From positions 128,020 to 192,019 of the forward strand of contig NW_005434560.1 of assembly GCF_000315625.1 (NCBI RefSeq): a stretch of DNA of 64,000 nt. The letters are read 5' to 3'. Made by a program: the position numbers and the translations under genes. The notes under the pieces are model-generated. The model saw only the letters and a list, made by a program, of their open reading frames with translations, did no database searches and was not told where the DNA came from. Every line of letters begins with the position of its first letter. The stretch's first letter is position 1. This DNA comes from Guillardia theta CCMP2712. Its lineage: Eukaryota > Cryptophyceae > Pyrenomonadales > Geminigeraceae. Of the stretch, positions 35,487-44,493 are shown piece after piece.

Positions 35487-36482
35487 ATGCGGAGTGCCTG
35501 GGACTACTGGTATGATTTTGGAGGGGGGTTCGATCCGATGATACTCGACGCGGCGGGGGCGCTTCCGCTGGCGGTGCTGGGGGCGGACGTGGCCTACGCC
35601 TACCGCTCGACCGGGGTGGCGGCGGCGGTGCTGGCTTCTATGGTGACCGGGGCGCTTCTGAGGTGGGGTGTGCCTGGTTTCGCTGCACCTGGGATGGGGC
35701 AGGTAAGTTTCCATGGACCCCTGGACGTCCTCCACGGGCTGGACCTCCTGTTGATCCCCGTGGTGGTAGCCGCCTCGGTCTCCCGCCCTCACCACTACGT
35801 CGGGTCGGTGCTTCTGCTGGTCTTCCTGGTGATGGCGCTCCGTCGGTATAACCGCCTAAAATTCCCGATAAGCTTCACGAGTATGTTTATCCTCCTTGCC
35901 TGTGCGATGGGGGCTTCGGTGCATGGATTGACGGTCACTCCTCCCGTCCAGACGCGCTGGGAGGAGCTGGGTTGGTCAGCCGTGCCTTGCCTGGCCCTCT
36001 TCGTGCTGGCTTGTACGAGGAGGTCGCCACCCCTGGAAGGTTCGAAGGTCCCAGTGCCGGCTGTGGAGATTGGGGTCTCTGTCGCTCTCTTCATCCTTGG
36101 TGGCTACCTCTGGAATACGGAGTGGGGATCCAGGGCAGAAGGGCTCGTCTATATGGCCGTGGACGTGAGGGACGGGGGCTGGGAGGCTGCGCTGCTCCGC
36201 CTTCCCACCTACCTCGCCCTGGTCGCGGTGGTGGCGCTGCAGCTGCAGCAGGGGAAAAAACACGAGTCGTTCGAGCAAGCCAAGGCGCGGCTGGAGATCG
36301 AGGTCGTCTGCATCGCCTCCGCCTCGGTGGTGGCCCTCCCACTCCTCGCGCTGTGCCCCTTTGTTGTCCTCCCCCTGATCGCACTGCTATTGCGGGGGGC
36401 TGCTTTCCTGACGGTATATAAGACAAATTTGCACGCTTTTCCAAATGTGGCGTACTACGCGCCGGTCCCAGGTGGCCCTTAG
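35487..36482 (+). CDS. Multi-pass membrane protein, about 8 TM
   Basis: Protein of 331 residues with about eight hydrophobic helices and short loops throughout. TATAAAAC at 35453-35460 is 27 bases before the ATG at 35487; the longer frame from 35385 includes the TATA box. The C-terminal codons contain the TATATAAG box of the next gene, and the two genes overlap by 38 bases in different frames. A GTAAGT donor-like site at 35703 is probably coincidental. Envelope protein likely; no family recognised. Confidence 0.75.
   Translation: MRSAWDYWYDFGGGFDPMILDAAGALPLAVLGADVAYAYRSTGVAAAVLASMVTGALLRWGVPGFAAPGMGQVSFHGPLDVLHGLDLLLIPVVVAASVSRPHHYVGSVLLLVFLVMALRRYNRLKFPISFTSMFILLACAMGASVHGLTVTPPVQTRWEELGWSAVPCLALFVLACTRRSPPLEGSKVPVPAVEIGVSVALFILGGYLWNTEWGSRAEGLVYMAVDVRDGGWEAALLRLPTYLALVAVVALQLQQGKKHESFEQAKARLEIEVVCIASASVVALPLLALCPFVVLPLIALLLRGAAFLTVYKTNLHAFPNVAYYAPVPGGP
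36415..36422 (+). promoter_or_regulatory. TATATAAG box for glycoprotein at 36445
   Basis: Lies within the coding end of the preceding membrane protein. Confidence 0.75.
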
Positions 36483-39225
36483 CTTTGTAGCGCTGCTTGC
36501 CCTTCATTGCTGTGGGACTCTGGAAGCGTTGCCAATCCTCTCCAATGAAACCAATAGCAGCGCCTACCCCGATCTCTCAGCAGCCCCCGTCAACGATACC
36601 GTCTTCCTGGAGACACAGGCTGCCTTCCCTGCCACTCCCACCCCGGAACCCGTCCTGGTGGACACCGTATCTAGCGAGGCGGAGGCCAAGGTCGCGCCGG
36701 TGGACACAACCTACTACTCCCTGATCCGGCTGAACATCGAGGGCGACGTCCCCGAAGGCACCACCCTGGAGGAATACCTGCAGCAGCAGGTGAAGCTCTA
36801 CGTCGCGACTTACGGGGCGCAGGTCAGCAGCCTTGTCCTCGACTATGTCACCCAGATCCTGACGAACAACGTGGACCCTGGCAGCAGCCTGTCGGGCAAC
36901 CACCGCAGGCTGATGGAGACGCTCGGCGGCGGCACGGAGCTGGCCCAGAACACGACGGCGGTGATCGTGGCGCTGCAGTCTCAGTCATGGACCAACATGC
37001 AGGCGGTGACAGCGGGAGTGAATGCACAGAACCTCGCCCAGACGATCAACGGGAGGAAGGTGCTGCAGGTGTCAGCGGTGTCGTCCACCATCTCGTACAC
37101 GCTCCCCGGCCCGGCGGAGGCGCTCAACTTCCTGCAGCGCGTCTCCCCCAGCCTAAGCGCTCTGAGCGGCCTGCAGTACAACGCCTCCACACAGCTATGG
37201 TCTGTCAGAATGCGTTTCGTGCCCGAGCCCGGCAGCTTCTCCGCTCTCTACGTCACCAGGACCAACGGCTACAGCGCGGCCGACATGGCGAACCCGTGCG
37301 TGCAGCCGACGGCGACGCTGTGCTGCGTCTGGGACGTGATGGCGAGGTACTACACCCCGGACCTCCCGCTCTCGAATTTGAGCTGCAGCGCGGCGCTCAC
37401 GGCGCAGCAGTTCTTCGACTCTCTCGGAGCTCAGAGATTTGTACACATCGACCTCCCATCCCTGGGCATTCGCTCCAGCTACGCAAGCCCCGGGGATGAG
37501 CAGGAAGGGATAGTGACGGTGGAGCTGGCCCAGGGGGCGGTGGAGCAGTACGTGAGCACGGTCCAGTCTACCTCCCTCTCGACAGGGGTCAACCGCTTCG
37601 GGATCGGTCTTCTCGTCATCCGCCCCAACCCGACCAGCAGCCCGGACGCCATCCTGGACTTCAGCGTCTTCGACGTCTTCAGCGTCAACAACTTCCTCCT
37701 CTCCGTCCGATCGACACAGGACTACACCCTTCTCAGCGGGCTGCAGGCTTCACTCCACGAGGTCAGCCATCCACTCGCTCAAGGTAGCACCGCCCGGGGC
37801 TCTATATATTACGCCAACCTCAACTTCGTCGTCCCGCAGGCCTACCGCATGGTGGACACCCCTGAGAATATCGTCGCCTACCTCGGGACGCAGCAGCTTC
37901 CCTTCTCGCAGACCAGCGCGTGGCAGTCTCCCTGTGGGGTGTATGGGGATGACCCCAACGCAAGGCTGGAGGAAAGCTGCAGGAGCCTCTCTACTCTGAA
38001 CTTCTGCCACCCGATCCAGCACAACTTCCTCGGTCGGCCGGGCATCGACATCAACCTGCAGATACCCTTCAACCCAGACCTCTCCGTTCCCGGCCTTACC
38101 CTGTACGTCTCCGTCCTCGTCCAGCTTCAGGACCCCGCGGGCTTCAGCCCTCCCGTCTTTACCAACGTCGTGCTCTCCGTCCCCCTGACGGGCTTTATCA
38201 AACACTGCGTCCCGGTCGTTGCCGCCGCCGCCACGCTCCCGAACAACTACATCAACGTGGTGATGAGGACGGGGCTGGAGGAGGGAGCCGGGGTCACCGA
38301 GCAGATCAGCCGCCTAGCGCAAAGCCTGGGTATCGACAGCGCCCCCGTCGCCTCCTACTCCATCGATCTCACGGGCGGGAACGTGATCCGGAGCATCACC
38401 GACTCGCTCATCACGATCAAGCTGGAGGGCTTCGAGTCATACTTCGCGGCGAACCCTTCCCTGCAGGTCTACGTCGACCAGGTGCTGACGATCCACACCC
38501 TCGGGAACGAGACGAGGACGAAGCTCAAGGCTCTCATCGACTCCCATGCGGCGTACTACACCGTCCCCCCCTCCTCGGGTGGCTCTTACACAGAGTTGGT
38601 GCTAAGGGACGACCTACTGGACCTTTGCCAGGAGGGCGTCCCCGGGAATGGCAGCGATTGCACCTTCCGCTGGGAGGTCCGCGACCGCATCACCGTGAAT
38701 CCTTTCTACGCCCACCGCGTCAAGGGAACGGATGAGGATGTTTCGTGGCTCAAGAACGTGATAGGAACATCGCAGCTCGCCTCCCAGGTGGCCATCAACG
38801 TGACGCAGTACCAGGGCCTACAGGGGGGTGCCGACCCCAGGTACAACTCCGTCGTGTGGCTCTACCCCGCCTACGCCTGGCCCGGAAGGGCTCTGTTCTA
38901 TCTGACGGACTACGTCTTCGCCGCGGTGGCCTTCAGCGTCCAGGCCGTCGGGCAGCCGACCGGGAGTCGGAGGCTCCTGGCGATGCCATTCTCTCCCTCC
39001 GAAGAGGCGCAGAACAGCGAAAAGAAAGAGTACGATGAGGAAGACGGGGATTACGAGAGATGGCTGCGGGAGAAAGAGCGAGAGGAGGAAGAGGAGATGA
39101 TGCGTAAGATAAAGGAGAAAGAGAAGAAATTGTGGCCTGTACACTTAAGAAATATGCGCCGCCCTCACCTGCAGGTGGTGCGGAAGGAGGAGGAGAAGGA
39201 GCGATACGAGTTAGAGACAATGTGA
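36445..39225 (+). CDS. Large virion-surface glycoprotein candidate
   Basis: Protein of 926 residues with a signal peptide (about 8-28), a very long extracellular part with many N-glycosylation sequons (for example Asn-Glu-Thr, Asn-Asp-Thr, Asn-Thr-Thr) and paired cysteines, and a C-terminal acidic/basic coiled-coil tail (about 860-926). A central segment (Tyr-Asn-Ala-Ser-Thr...Trp-Ser-Val-Arg-Met-Arg-Phe, then Leu-Cys-Cys-Val-Trp) matches the start of the 576-residue glycoprotein at 51407, so the two are related. I see no convincing transmembrane helix before the charged tail. TATATAAG at 36415-36422 is 23 bases before the ATG. Confidence 0.8.
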   Translation: MWRTTRRSQVALSFVALLALHCCGTLEALPILSNETNSSAYPDLSAAPVNDTVFLETQAAFPATPTPEPVLVDTVSSEAEAKVAPVDTTYYSLIRLNIEGDVPEGTTLEEYLQQQVKLYVATYGAQVSSLVLDYVTQILTNNVDPGSSLSGNHRRLMETLGGGTELAQNTTAVIVALQSQSWTNMQAVTAGVNAQNLAQTINGRKVLQVSAVSSTISYTLPGPAEALNFLQRVSPSLSALSGLQYNASTQLWSVRMRFVPEPGSFSALYVTRTNGYSAADMANPCVQPTATLCCVWDVMARYYTPDLPLSNLSCSAALTAQQFFDSLGAQRFVHIDLPSLGIRSSYASPGDEQEGIVTVELAQGAVEQYVSTVQSTSLSTGVNRFGIGLLVIRPNPTSSPDAILDFSVFDVFSVNNFLLSVRSTQDYTLLSGLQASLHEVSHPLAQGSTARGSIYYANLNFVVPQAYRMVDTPENIVAYLGTQQLPFSQTSAWQSPCGVYGDDPNARLEESCRSLSTLNFCHPIQHNFLGRPGIDINLQIPFNPDLSVPGLTLYVSVLVQLQDPAGFSPPVFTNVVLSVPLTGFIKHCVPVVAAAATLPNNYINVVMRTGLEEGAGVTEQISRLAQSLGIDSAPVASYSIDLTGGNVIRSITDSLITIKLEGFESYFAANPSLQVYVDQVLTIHTLGNETRTKLKALIDSHAAYYTVPPSSGGSYTELVLRDDLLDLCQEGVPGNGSDCTFRWEVRDRITVNPFYAHRVKGTDEDVSWLKNVIGTSQLASQVAINVTQYQGLQGGADPRYNSVVWLYPAYAWPGRALFYLTDYVFAAVAFSVQAVGQPTGSRRLLAMPFSPSEEAQNSEKKEYDEEDGDYERWLREKEREEEEEMMRKIKEKEKKLWPVHLRNMRRPHLQVVRKEEEKERYELETM

Positions 39226-39237
39226 TAAAATGCTTGT

Positions 39238-39456
39238 TTATTTGTTATTACAAAACTCACAATAGTTGGGCAAGCCACACGAGAAACAACAGTAGGGGAT
39301 GTAGGATACAGATTGTAGCTGCTCTTTCTTTACCGGTAGGTGGATACCGGTATCATACTTCATCCTACGCGACGCGGGGGCCGTCTTGGAGGAGGGGGCC
39401 CTATACGGCGCGGGGGTCGTCTTGCGGCAAGAGGTAAATTGCTTGATGCGTGCCAT
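39238..39456 (-). CDS. 72-residue histone H3-tail mimic with zinc motif
   Basis: Small basic protein whose N-terminus Met-Ala-Arg-Ile-Lys-Gln resembles H3 (Ala-Arg-Thr-Lys-Gln around K4), followed after four residues by Arg-Lys-Thr-Thr, like Arg-Lys-Ser-Thr around K9. Basic Ser/Ala/Pro-rich residues run to about 32. The C-terminus has CxxC...CxxC (Cys57, 60, 66, 69), likely a small zinc ribbon. A TCTATTTAATTC box about 32 bases upstream makes this ATG the first after the promoter; the longer frame begins with GTG. Removing Met would expose Ala-Arg-Ile-Lys-Gln. Function as bait for H3-tail readers or writers is inferred. Confidence 0.65.
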   Translation of the reverse strand: MARIKQFTSCRKTTPAPYRAPSSKTAPASRRMKYDTGIHLPVKKEQLQSVSYIPYCCFSCGLPNYCEFCNNK

Positions 39457-39483
39457 GGGGCCAGGGTGAGGGCCGCCAGCCAC

Positions 39484-39772
39484 GAACCTGAATTAAATAG
39501 ACTCCCGCTCCTACCCCCTATTCCCCATTACCACCCCCTGTTGGTGCCGCGGTTAGGTAGAAAAGGGTGGGTCCAAAGTTAAAAAAACCCACGACCTAAT
39601 AAAAAAAAATCTACGACCCCTTCCCGATTTTTTTTTTTATTTTCAACATTTTTTTACCACCCCTCCTTTTCACCGCCCCGACAGAAACACGGGGTGGGGG
39701 GTTTATTTCCCCCTGGCTCCTCCTTTTTAGGGTCGCGCCGGCCGGTCCTTGGCCATTTGCCACGACCACTCG
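39484..39772. other. Intergenic region with homopolymer tracts
   Basis: About 290 bases without a gene. It contains the TATTTAAT box of the 72-residue gene at its left edge and many A, T, C and G homopolymer runs (for example A9 near 39600 and T10 near 39630). GGTTTATTTCC near 39698 may be the promoter of the next gene. Confidence 0.5.
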
Positions 39773-41998
39773 ATGCAATCCACGCTGCCAACCCCCCCGC
39801 CCCCCCAGGCCGCACCGTTCCCAACCCCCTTATCGCCCCAAGCCGCACTTGCAGCGCGCCGCGTCCTATGCTTCCTCCGCGGACCCGCCTACTCCCGCTC
39901 CATCCGCTCTCTCTCCTCCCGCATCAAGCGCTACGGCGTGCTCGAGCGCTGGGAGCCATCTGCGGACTTCAAGGTCATGACGAAGAAATCGCAGCGCAAG
40001 TGGCTCATCCGCGACATCCGGAGGTTTGTCACAACGGCGATCTACATGATCACGCGCAACGTCAATCGGAGCGGGACCGCCATCGCCGAGGAGGAGAATG
40101 CGCCGGCCTTCAACGTCCGCATCCTCCTCGCCTCGCTCCTCATTGTCAACCGCCCGAATAGCTGCTTCGAGGCCATCGGCGAGCTCGAGAGGAGGGTGCA
40201 AGCTTCGTCCTCTCCCATCTACGATTCCCTGTGCGCCTTGGTTGACTGTGCCCAGGGCCAGACTCTGAACTCCATGAATTGGACGGAGCACCGCGACTTC
40301 CTCCGCCGCCTGAAGACCTACCTTCAAGACTTCCAAGCGTGGAAGGTTCCCGACGAGCACAAGCTTTCCGAGCGCATCAAGCACGCCCTTCTCGCCCTGT
40401 ACCGCGCGGAGTCACACCTCACTGAGGAGAGCCAGGGCTACGAGAGCATGAAGCAGGAGTTTCGGGCGCAGAAGGCCAAGCTCAGGGCCAAGATGGTGCA
40501 GATCGCGGGGACCCAAGGCCTTGCGAACGTGGACGAGCTGCTGAGGAAGGAGCGGATCTACCCCGAGGACGACGAGGAGGCTGGCGCGAGTGAGGAGGCC
40601 GGTGCGAGTGATCCGTCCGCCGCCAGCAGCCTCCCCCCCTCGACCAACGCGTCCGGTCTGTCGTCTCTCCCGGGTAGGATGACAAACGAGCAGCTGGCAC
40701 ACGAGCTCCTACTCGATCCGAACTTCAAGCTCGACACAGAGGGAGCCGGCTACATCGACAACGCAGTCCTCTCTAACGTGCGGGAGAGCTTCAAGATCGC
40801 CTTCTGGAACAGCCTGGTCGACGACCTAAGGATCTCACCCCCCTGCTACACACGTGTGATCAGAGTGCTGGGTGAGGTGAGGGACGGGCTCATAGATCTG
40901 GCACCAAGGTTCAGAGCTTATCTGCGGGAGAAGATCGACACCAACCACATCACGCAACTGGTCGAAATGGGATCGATTGACTGGCCATCCTGCATCGCCA
41001 TACTCGACGGTGTCATCTCCTCCGCGATCGAGATCCAGGAGCCGAAGCGCAAGGAGGAGACGGTGTCGGAGTGGGCGGAGAGGAAGGCGAAGATGCAGTC
41101 CTGCGAGCCGGAGGAGCAGCCGGAGGCCTTCTGCGCCAACCTCGAGTACACACTGGCGCGCGTCAATGCCATGCGGGTCGATGCGGCCAACGCGCGCCTC
41201 CGGAACATCGCCCACGTCATCCAGAATCACGGCGTCGAGTATGAGCAAAGTCACATGTCGAAGAAGATCAGGCAGAACCCGGAGTACCTTCGGCGCACAC
41301 CCGAATGGATCCTTCAGTCGATCACCAAGCTCTCCAAGGAGAATGGCATGATCATCCCCTCGCTCCTCCGCGGCGACGGCGCGACGTTCCAGACGGTCCA
41401 CGCAGCGGCAATCCTCGGCCTCGTCACCGCGGATGTGCCCATCACGGATGAAAACTGCCCGGAGTTGCTCCTCCTCGACGTCGCCCGCCTGAAGAGGCTG
41501 CAGAGGTCTTTCCGATTCGACCTCTTCGGCTGCGGCTGCCTGCGGATGGCCTCCCAGAAGATTCTCTCCAAGGACAGGGGCACGTCCGCCATGGGACTCA
41601 TCCGGCATCTCGTCACGGCTCTCAATGCGTTCGACGCCTCCGAGATGGACACTGAAGGTGCAAAGAAGGTGTTCAAGGACTCGTTCAAGTCAGAGCTCTC
41701 CGACGAGGAGAAGGGGATCATCACCGCTACCTTCTACCCCTACAGCGAAGTGGCGCTCGGCCAACTCCTCGAAGTTCCCGCCCCCACCACCGCTGCCCTC
41801 TTCCCGTTCGTCGAGGAGCACTGGTACAACGTCGCCGTGAAGGTCTCCGAGAGTCGACCTGCCTATCTCAACACCTGGTCCCTGAATGAGCGCATCACCC
41901 GCAACGCCAAGGCCCTGCGCAAGATCATCGATGTGAACCGCAAGGTCCACACCGCGCTCTACAACAGGATCATCGCGGAGCAGGCGGCTAGGGTTTAG
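39773..41998 (+). CDS. TCP11-family protein
   Basis: Protein of 741 residues. A Pro-rich N-terminus precedes helical regions. The second half (from about residue 320) has the TCP11/SOK1 signature: Val-Arg-Glu-Ser-Phe-Lys-Ile-Ala-Phe-Trp, then Pro-Pro-Cys-Tyr...Val-Leu-Gly-Glu-Val-Arg, Ile-Asp-Trp-Pro-Ser-Cys, and His-Gly-Val-Glu-Tyr-Glu. TCP11 proteins are widespread in eukaryotes and linked to cAMP/PKA signalling (yeast SOK1, mouse TCP11). A full-length copy here suggests capture from a host; its weak promoter and GC-rich codons differ from many neighbours. The viral role is unknown. Confidence 0.72.
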   Translation: MQSTLPTPPPPQAAPFPTPLSPQAALAARRVLCFLRGPAYSRSIRSLSSRIKRYGVLERWEPSADFKVMTKKSQRKWLIRDIRRFVTTAIYMITRNVNRSGTAIAEEENAPAFNVRILLASLLIVNRPNSCFEAIGELERRVQASSSPIYDSLCALVDCAQGQTLNSMNWTEHRDFLRRLKTYLQDFQAWKVPDEHKLSERIKHALLALYRAESHLTEESQGYESMKQEFRAQKAKLRAKMVQIAGTQGLANVDELLRKERIYPEDDEEAGASEEAGASDPSAASSLPPSTNASGLSSLPGRMTNEQLAHELLLDPNFKLDTEGAGYIDNAVLSNVRESFKIAFWNSLVDDLRISPPCYTRVIRVLGEVRDGLIDLAPRFRAYLREKIDTNHITQLVEMGSIDWPSCIAILDGVISSAIEIQEPKRKEETVSEWAERKAKMQSCEPEEQPEAFCANLEYTLARVNAMRVDAANARLRNIAHVIQNHGVEYEQSHMSKKIRQNPEYLRRTPEWILQSITKLSKENGMIIPSLLRGDGATFQTVHAAAILGLVTADVPITDENCPELLLLDVARLKRLQRSFRFDLFGCGCLRMASQKILSKDRGTSAMGLIRHLVTALNAFDASEMDTEGAKKVFKDSFKSELSDEEKGIITATFYPYSEVALGQLLEVPAPTTAALFPFVEEHWYNVAVKVSESRPAYLNTWSLNERITRNAKALRKIIDVNRKVHTALYNRIIAEQAARV

Positions 41999-42020
41999 GG
42001 TTTGACATTAAATGATGCAT

Positions 42021-42239
42021 TCAATAACTCACTGCTGCGCACGCCTGCTTCAGCACCGCACACGCCCTCCCCCTCCACTTCCCGCCCTTGGCGCGCTCGA
42101 AGCGCTCGGCGGCGCGGTGGTCGAGCTCGTCCCACACCCGCGGGGGAGGCACTGCGACGAAGTTCTCGCAGAGGTCCTCCCGGAACTCGCGCGCATCGGT
42201 CAGGTCCAGGACGCGGACCATCGCCGCTGTCTGCCGCAT
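42021..42239 (-). CDS. Small hypothetical acidic/basic protein
   Basis: Frame of 72 residues with mixed charge and helical character. TATAAAC at 42256-42262 lies only 17 bases before the ATG at 42239; Met-7 (42221) would give the usual spacing. It shares a bidirectional promoter with the gene at 42306. Confidence 0.5.
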   Translation of the reverse strand: MRQTAAMVRVLDLTDAREFREDLCENFVAVPPPRVWDELDHRAAERFERAKGGKWRGRACAVLKQACAAVSY

Positions 42240-42274
42240 TTTCGTGCGTGGGCCCGTTTATACTGCCCTGTGAA

Positions 42275-42282
42275 TATAAAAA
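42275..42282 (+). promoter_or_regulatory. TATAAAAA box for gene at 42306
   Basis: 24 bases above the ATG; a divergent TATAAAC box sits at 42256-42262 for the minus gene. Confidence 0.75.
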
Positions 42283-42305
42283 CTAAAGGGAATGAGCAAC
42301 AAGAA

Positions 42306-43223
42306 ATGGCAGATACTATGCAAGACGATGATAATTTTCAAGGGAGTCTTGATGCTTTTGAAAAGTACATGAAAGAACTTGGAAACAATATCACTGCAGA
42401 AAATCAAGCAAAGGCTAGGCAAAATTTTCATGATATCTTGAGTCAAATCCTGATTTTTTTCCGGTATACGTGTATAGATGGAAAGGACAAGAACGAAGAT
42501 CGCCTTAATGTATTGAAATCTATACAGGATCGAGTATCAAAAATTTCGTTGAAATATGGTAAATTGCTTTTGATAGGCGAATACATGGCTTCACCGCTTG
42601 ATAAATCACTAGCAAACATAATTAGGTTTATACCCGCAGATTACCATTTTGCAGCAAACCAGATCAATACCACAATTAAGCACAGCAAAAGGTTAATGAT
42701 AACCCAGTGCAAAGTGACCAATGAAGGAGGTGGAACCATCGAAATCAAACTAGACCTTATATTGGAACATTACAAAGATTGGTTTCAAGATCAACTCGAG
42801 TTGATCAAGCAAGATTATAACTTCATCTCTCAACACCAGGATGCCTTTAAAGAATTGGACGTATTCATGATGCAGGAAATACTTTTGAAACAGCGAGGGC
42901 TTGAACAGGTGCACCGCTATATTGCCTATAACCTGAATTCGCATATCGATCGTATGTATTCCGGTATTCGCAATATTTTACCAGAAGGTAGTTACTACTT
43001 CAAATTCAATATGCAAACTTCACTGATATCACCTCCACAAAACTTCGTCTTGTTCGGGCCAGAAGTAACACTCAATACGCTAAGAGCCTTTCAAATTGAA
43101 ATACACCTAAAGAAGTTACCATATGACACGTTCTACAGTATGCTTAAAGATCACTTCTTGATGACCGCGGACGACTTGTCATTTTTTCGCAAAAAGATCG
43201 ACAGGTACATGAAGATCAAATAA
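42306..43223 (+). CDS. Hypothetical 305-residue AT-rich gene
   Basis: Soluble helical protein of 305 residues with much lower GC than surrounding genes. TATAAAAA at 42275-42282 is 24 bases before the ATG; the frame is open to 42012 only because it runs antisense through the neighbour. An acidic Met-Gln-Asp-Asp-Asp start leads into long helices and a mixed C-terminal domain. No family recognised. The base composition suggests a different origin or different expression class. Confidence 0.75.
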   Translation: MADTMQDDDNFQGSLDAFEKYMKELGNNITAENQAKARQNFHDILSQILIFFRYTCIDGKDKNEDRLNVLKSIQDRVSKISLKYGKLLLIGEYMASPLDKSLANIIRFIPADYHFAANQINTTIKHSKRLMITQCKVTNEGGGTIEIKLDLILEHYKDWFQDQLELIKQDYNFISQHQDAFKELDVFMMQEILLKQRGLEQVHRYIAYNLNSHIDRMYSGIRNILPEGSYYFKFNMQTSLISPPQNFVLFGPEVTLNTLRAFQIEIHLKKLPYDTFYSMLKDHFLMTADDLSFFRKKIDRYMKIK

Positions 43224-43261
43224 AACCAACTTTCACTCGATATACCGCTTCACGTTCGTGG

Positions 43262-43269
43262 TATTTAAG
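43262..43269 (+). promoter_or_regulatory. TATTTAAG box for gene at 43306
   Basis: 37 bases above the ATG of the basic NLS protein. Confidence 0.8.
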
Positions 43270-43305
43270 AATCGAACCCGGAATCCACACACCTGACTTG
43301 TCATT

Positions 43306-43632
43306 ATGGGTTGCGCAGTCAATCAGTTGAAAAAGGTGGAGAACGTCAACTTACCCAAGAAGAGGCGAGTAATGAAAAACTCGACCCTACGCAGACACAG
43401 GTACCGGCCAGATGCTTCGGTTTCCCGCCGCCTGAGGGTGGAACTTGACCAAAGGGTCGAGCGCGATCGGGCACGGTGCGCAGCCATACGCGCCTGGTTA
43501 CAGCGCAAGGAAGTACGCAGCTGGCTAGAGCAAATAACCAAGCCCGCCCAGTCAGAGCGCATGGCCAGACACAGCTGGTCATTCTACATTCGCCGTGCCA
43601 TCCAATCCATCCTCCGTAAATTAGGGTGGTAA
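43306..43632 (+). CDS. Small, very basic nuclear-type protein
   Basis: Protein of 108 residues rich in Arg and Lys throughout, with Leu-Pro-Lys-Lys-Arg-Arg-Val near residue 18, close to the classical SV40-type nuclear localisation signal. No membrane segment. TATTTAAG at 43262-43269 is 37 bases before the ATG. Likely nucleic-acid-binding: genome condensation, or a nuclear regulator. Confidence 0.65.
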   Translation: MGCAVNQLKKVENVNLPKKRRVMKNSTLRRHRYRPDASVSRRLRVELDQRVERDRARCAAIRAWLQRKEVRSWLEQITKPAQSERMARHSWSFYIRRAIQSILRKLGW

Positions 43633-43690
43633 TTAGGTGTCGTACCCCACCAATGTTGCAATAAATGGCGACCTTTAATCTACACCCGCA

Positions 43691-44326
43691 TCACTCGATG
43701 TACCGCTTCACCACCGGCCACAGCCTCCTCCACCCGATCTCGATGTCCTCGACGCACTTACCCCCCGTGATGACGACCTTGCCGCTCTCGAAGCAGAGGA
43801 GGACGACGGGGGAGTTGTCCGGGCGGAAGATGAGGCCCGGGAAGAGGGACTTCTGGAAGGTGCACTTGGAGCACTGCTCGTTGTACATTCTTTCCAGATT
43901 CAAGGTGCGATTTCCCTGGAGGTCGATGATGGCGTTGCCGACGATGTTCTGGACGACGATGTCCTCGACGTGGAAGTCCACCCCGATGATGTAGGCGCGG
44001 AGCATCTCGACGATCTTGAGCGAGGCGTGCAGGCACTTGTACCAGCTCTGGGAGCCGGTCAGGACCAGCTTCCCGGAGCTGAAGAGCAGCACCGTGCAGG
44101 TGGGGTTGTCGATGCGGATCGTGATGGCGGCGAACTTGTGCTTGTCGTAGAAGCTGTTGGGCAGCACGGAGGCGATGTAGTTCAGGTTGAGCGGCACCAC
44201 GCTCGACCGGATCTTGGTCGTGCTGACGATGTTGTGGATGAAGGCCGGGGGCGCGTCGCTCTCACCCTCGCCCGGGAGGAAGGAGAGCTCGTCGATGGAG
44301 AGGGCGGAGTAGAGGCGCTTCTTCAT
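43691..44326 (-). CDS. TATA-box-binding protein (TBP)
   Basis: Transcription initiation factor of 211 residues with the two-repeat TBP saddle. Repeat 1 (about 30-110) has Ile-His-Asn-Ile-Val-Ser-Thr and Leu-Leu-Phe-Ser-Ser-Gly-Lys-Leu-Val-Leu-Thr-Gly. Repeat 2 (about 122-207) has Val-Gln-Asn-Ile-Val-Gly, Leu-Phe-Pro-Gly-Leu-Ile-Phe-Arg and Glu-Ser-Gly-Lys-Val-Val-Ile-Thr-Gly. TBP binds the minor groove of TATA boxes and recruits polymerase. The genes here carry TATA and TATTTAA boxes at standard distance, so this protein probably drives some or all of them. A five-codon upstream ORF (ATG to TAG) lies in its leader. No strong TATA box of its own. Confidence 0.95.
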   Translation of the reverse strand: MKKRLYSALSIDELSFLPGEGESDAPPAFIHNIVSTTKIRSSVVPLNLNYIASVLPNSFYDKHKFAAITIRIDNPTCTVLLFSSGKLVLTGSQSWYKCLHASLKIVEMLRAYIIGVDFHVEDIVVQNIVGNAIIDLQGNRTLNLERMYNEQCSKCTFQKSLFPGLIFRPDNSPVVLLCFESGKVVITGGKCVEDIEIGWRRLWPVVKRYIE

Positions 44327-44493
44327 GGCTCCCCGCTACCCTCCTCTCGCCATGCCCCCCCCTTCCCGACGTGATCCACCCAACCCAAAAAAATAACGGA
44401 AACACGCTCAAGAACGTAAGATCTTTATTGATTCTGAAACAACAATCACCGATCTCTCAACTCTCTATGCGCTCAAGGGAGGGATGCAGAGGG

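Noticed and set aside
35701-35708. Perfect GTAAGT donor in the plus strand
   Set aside because: It falls in a continuous membrane-protein frame and no matching acceptor is needed.
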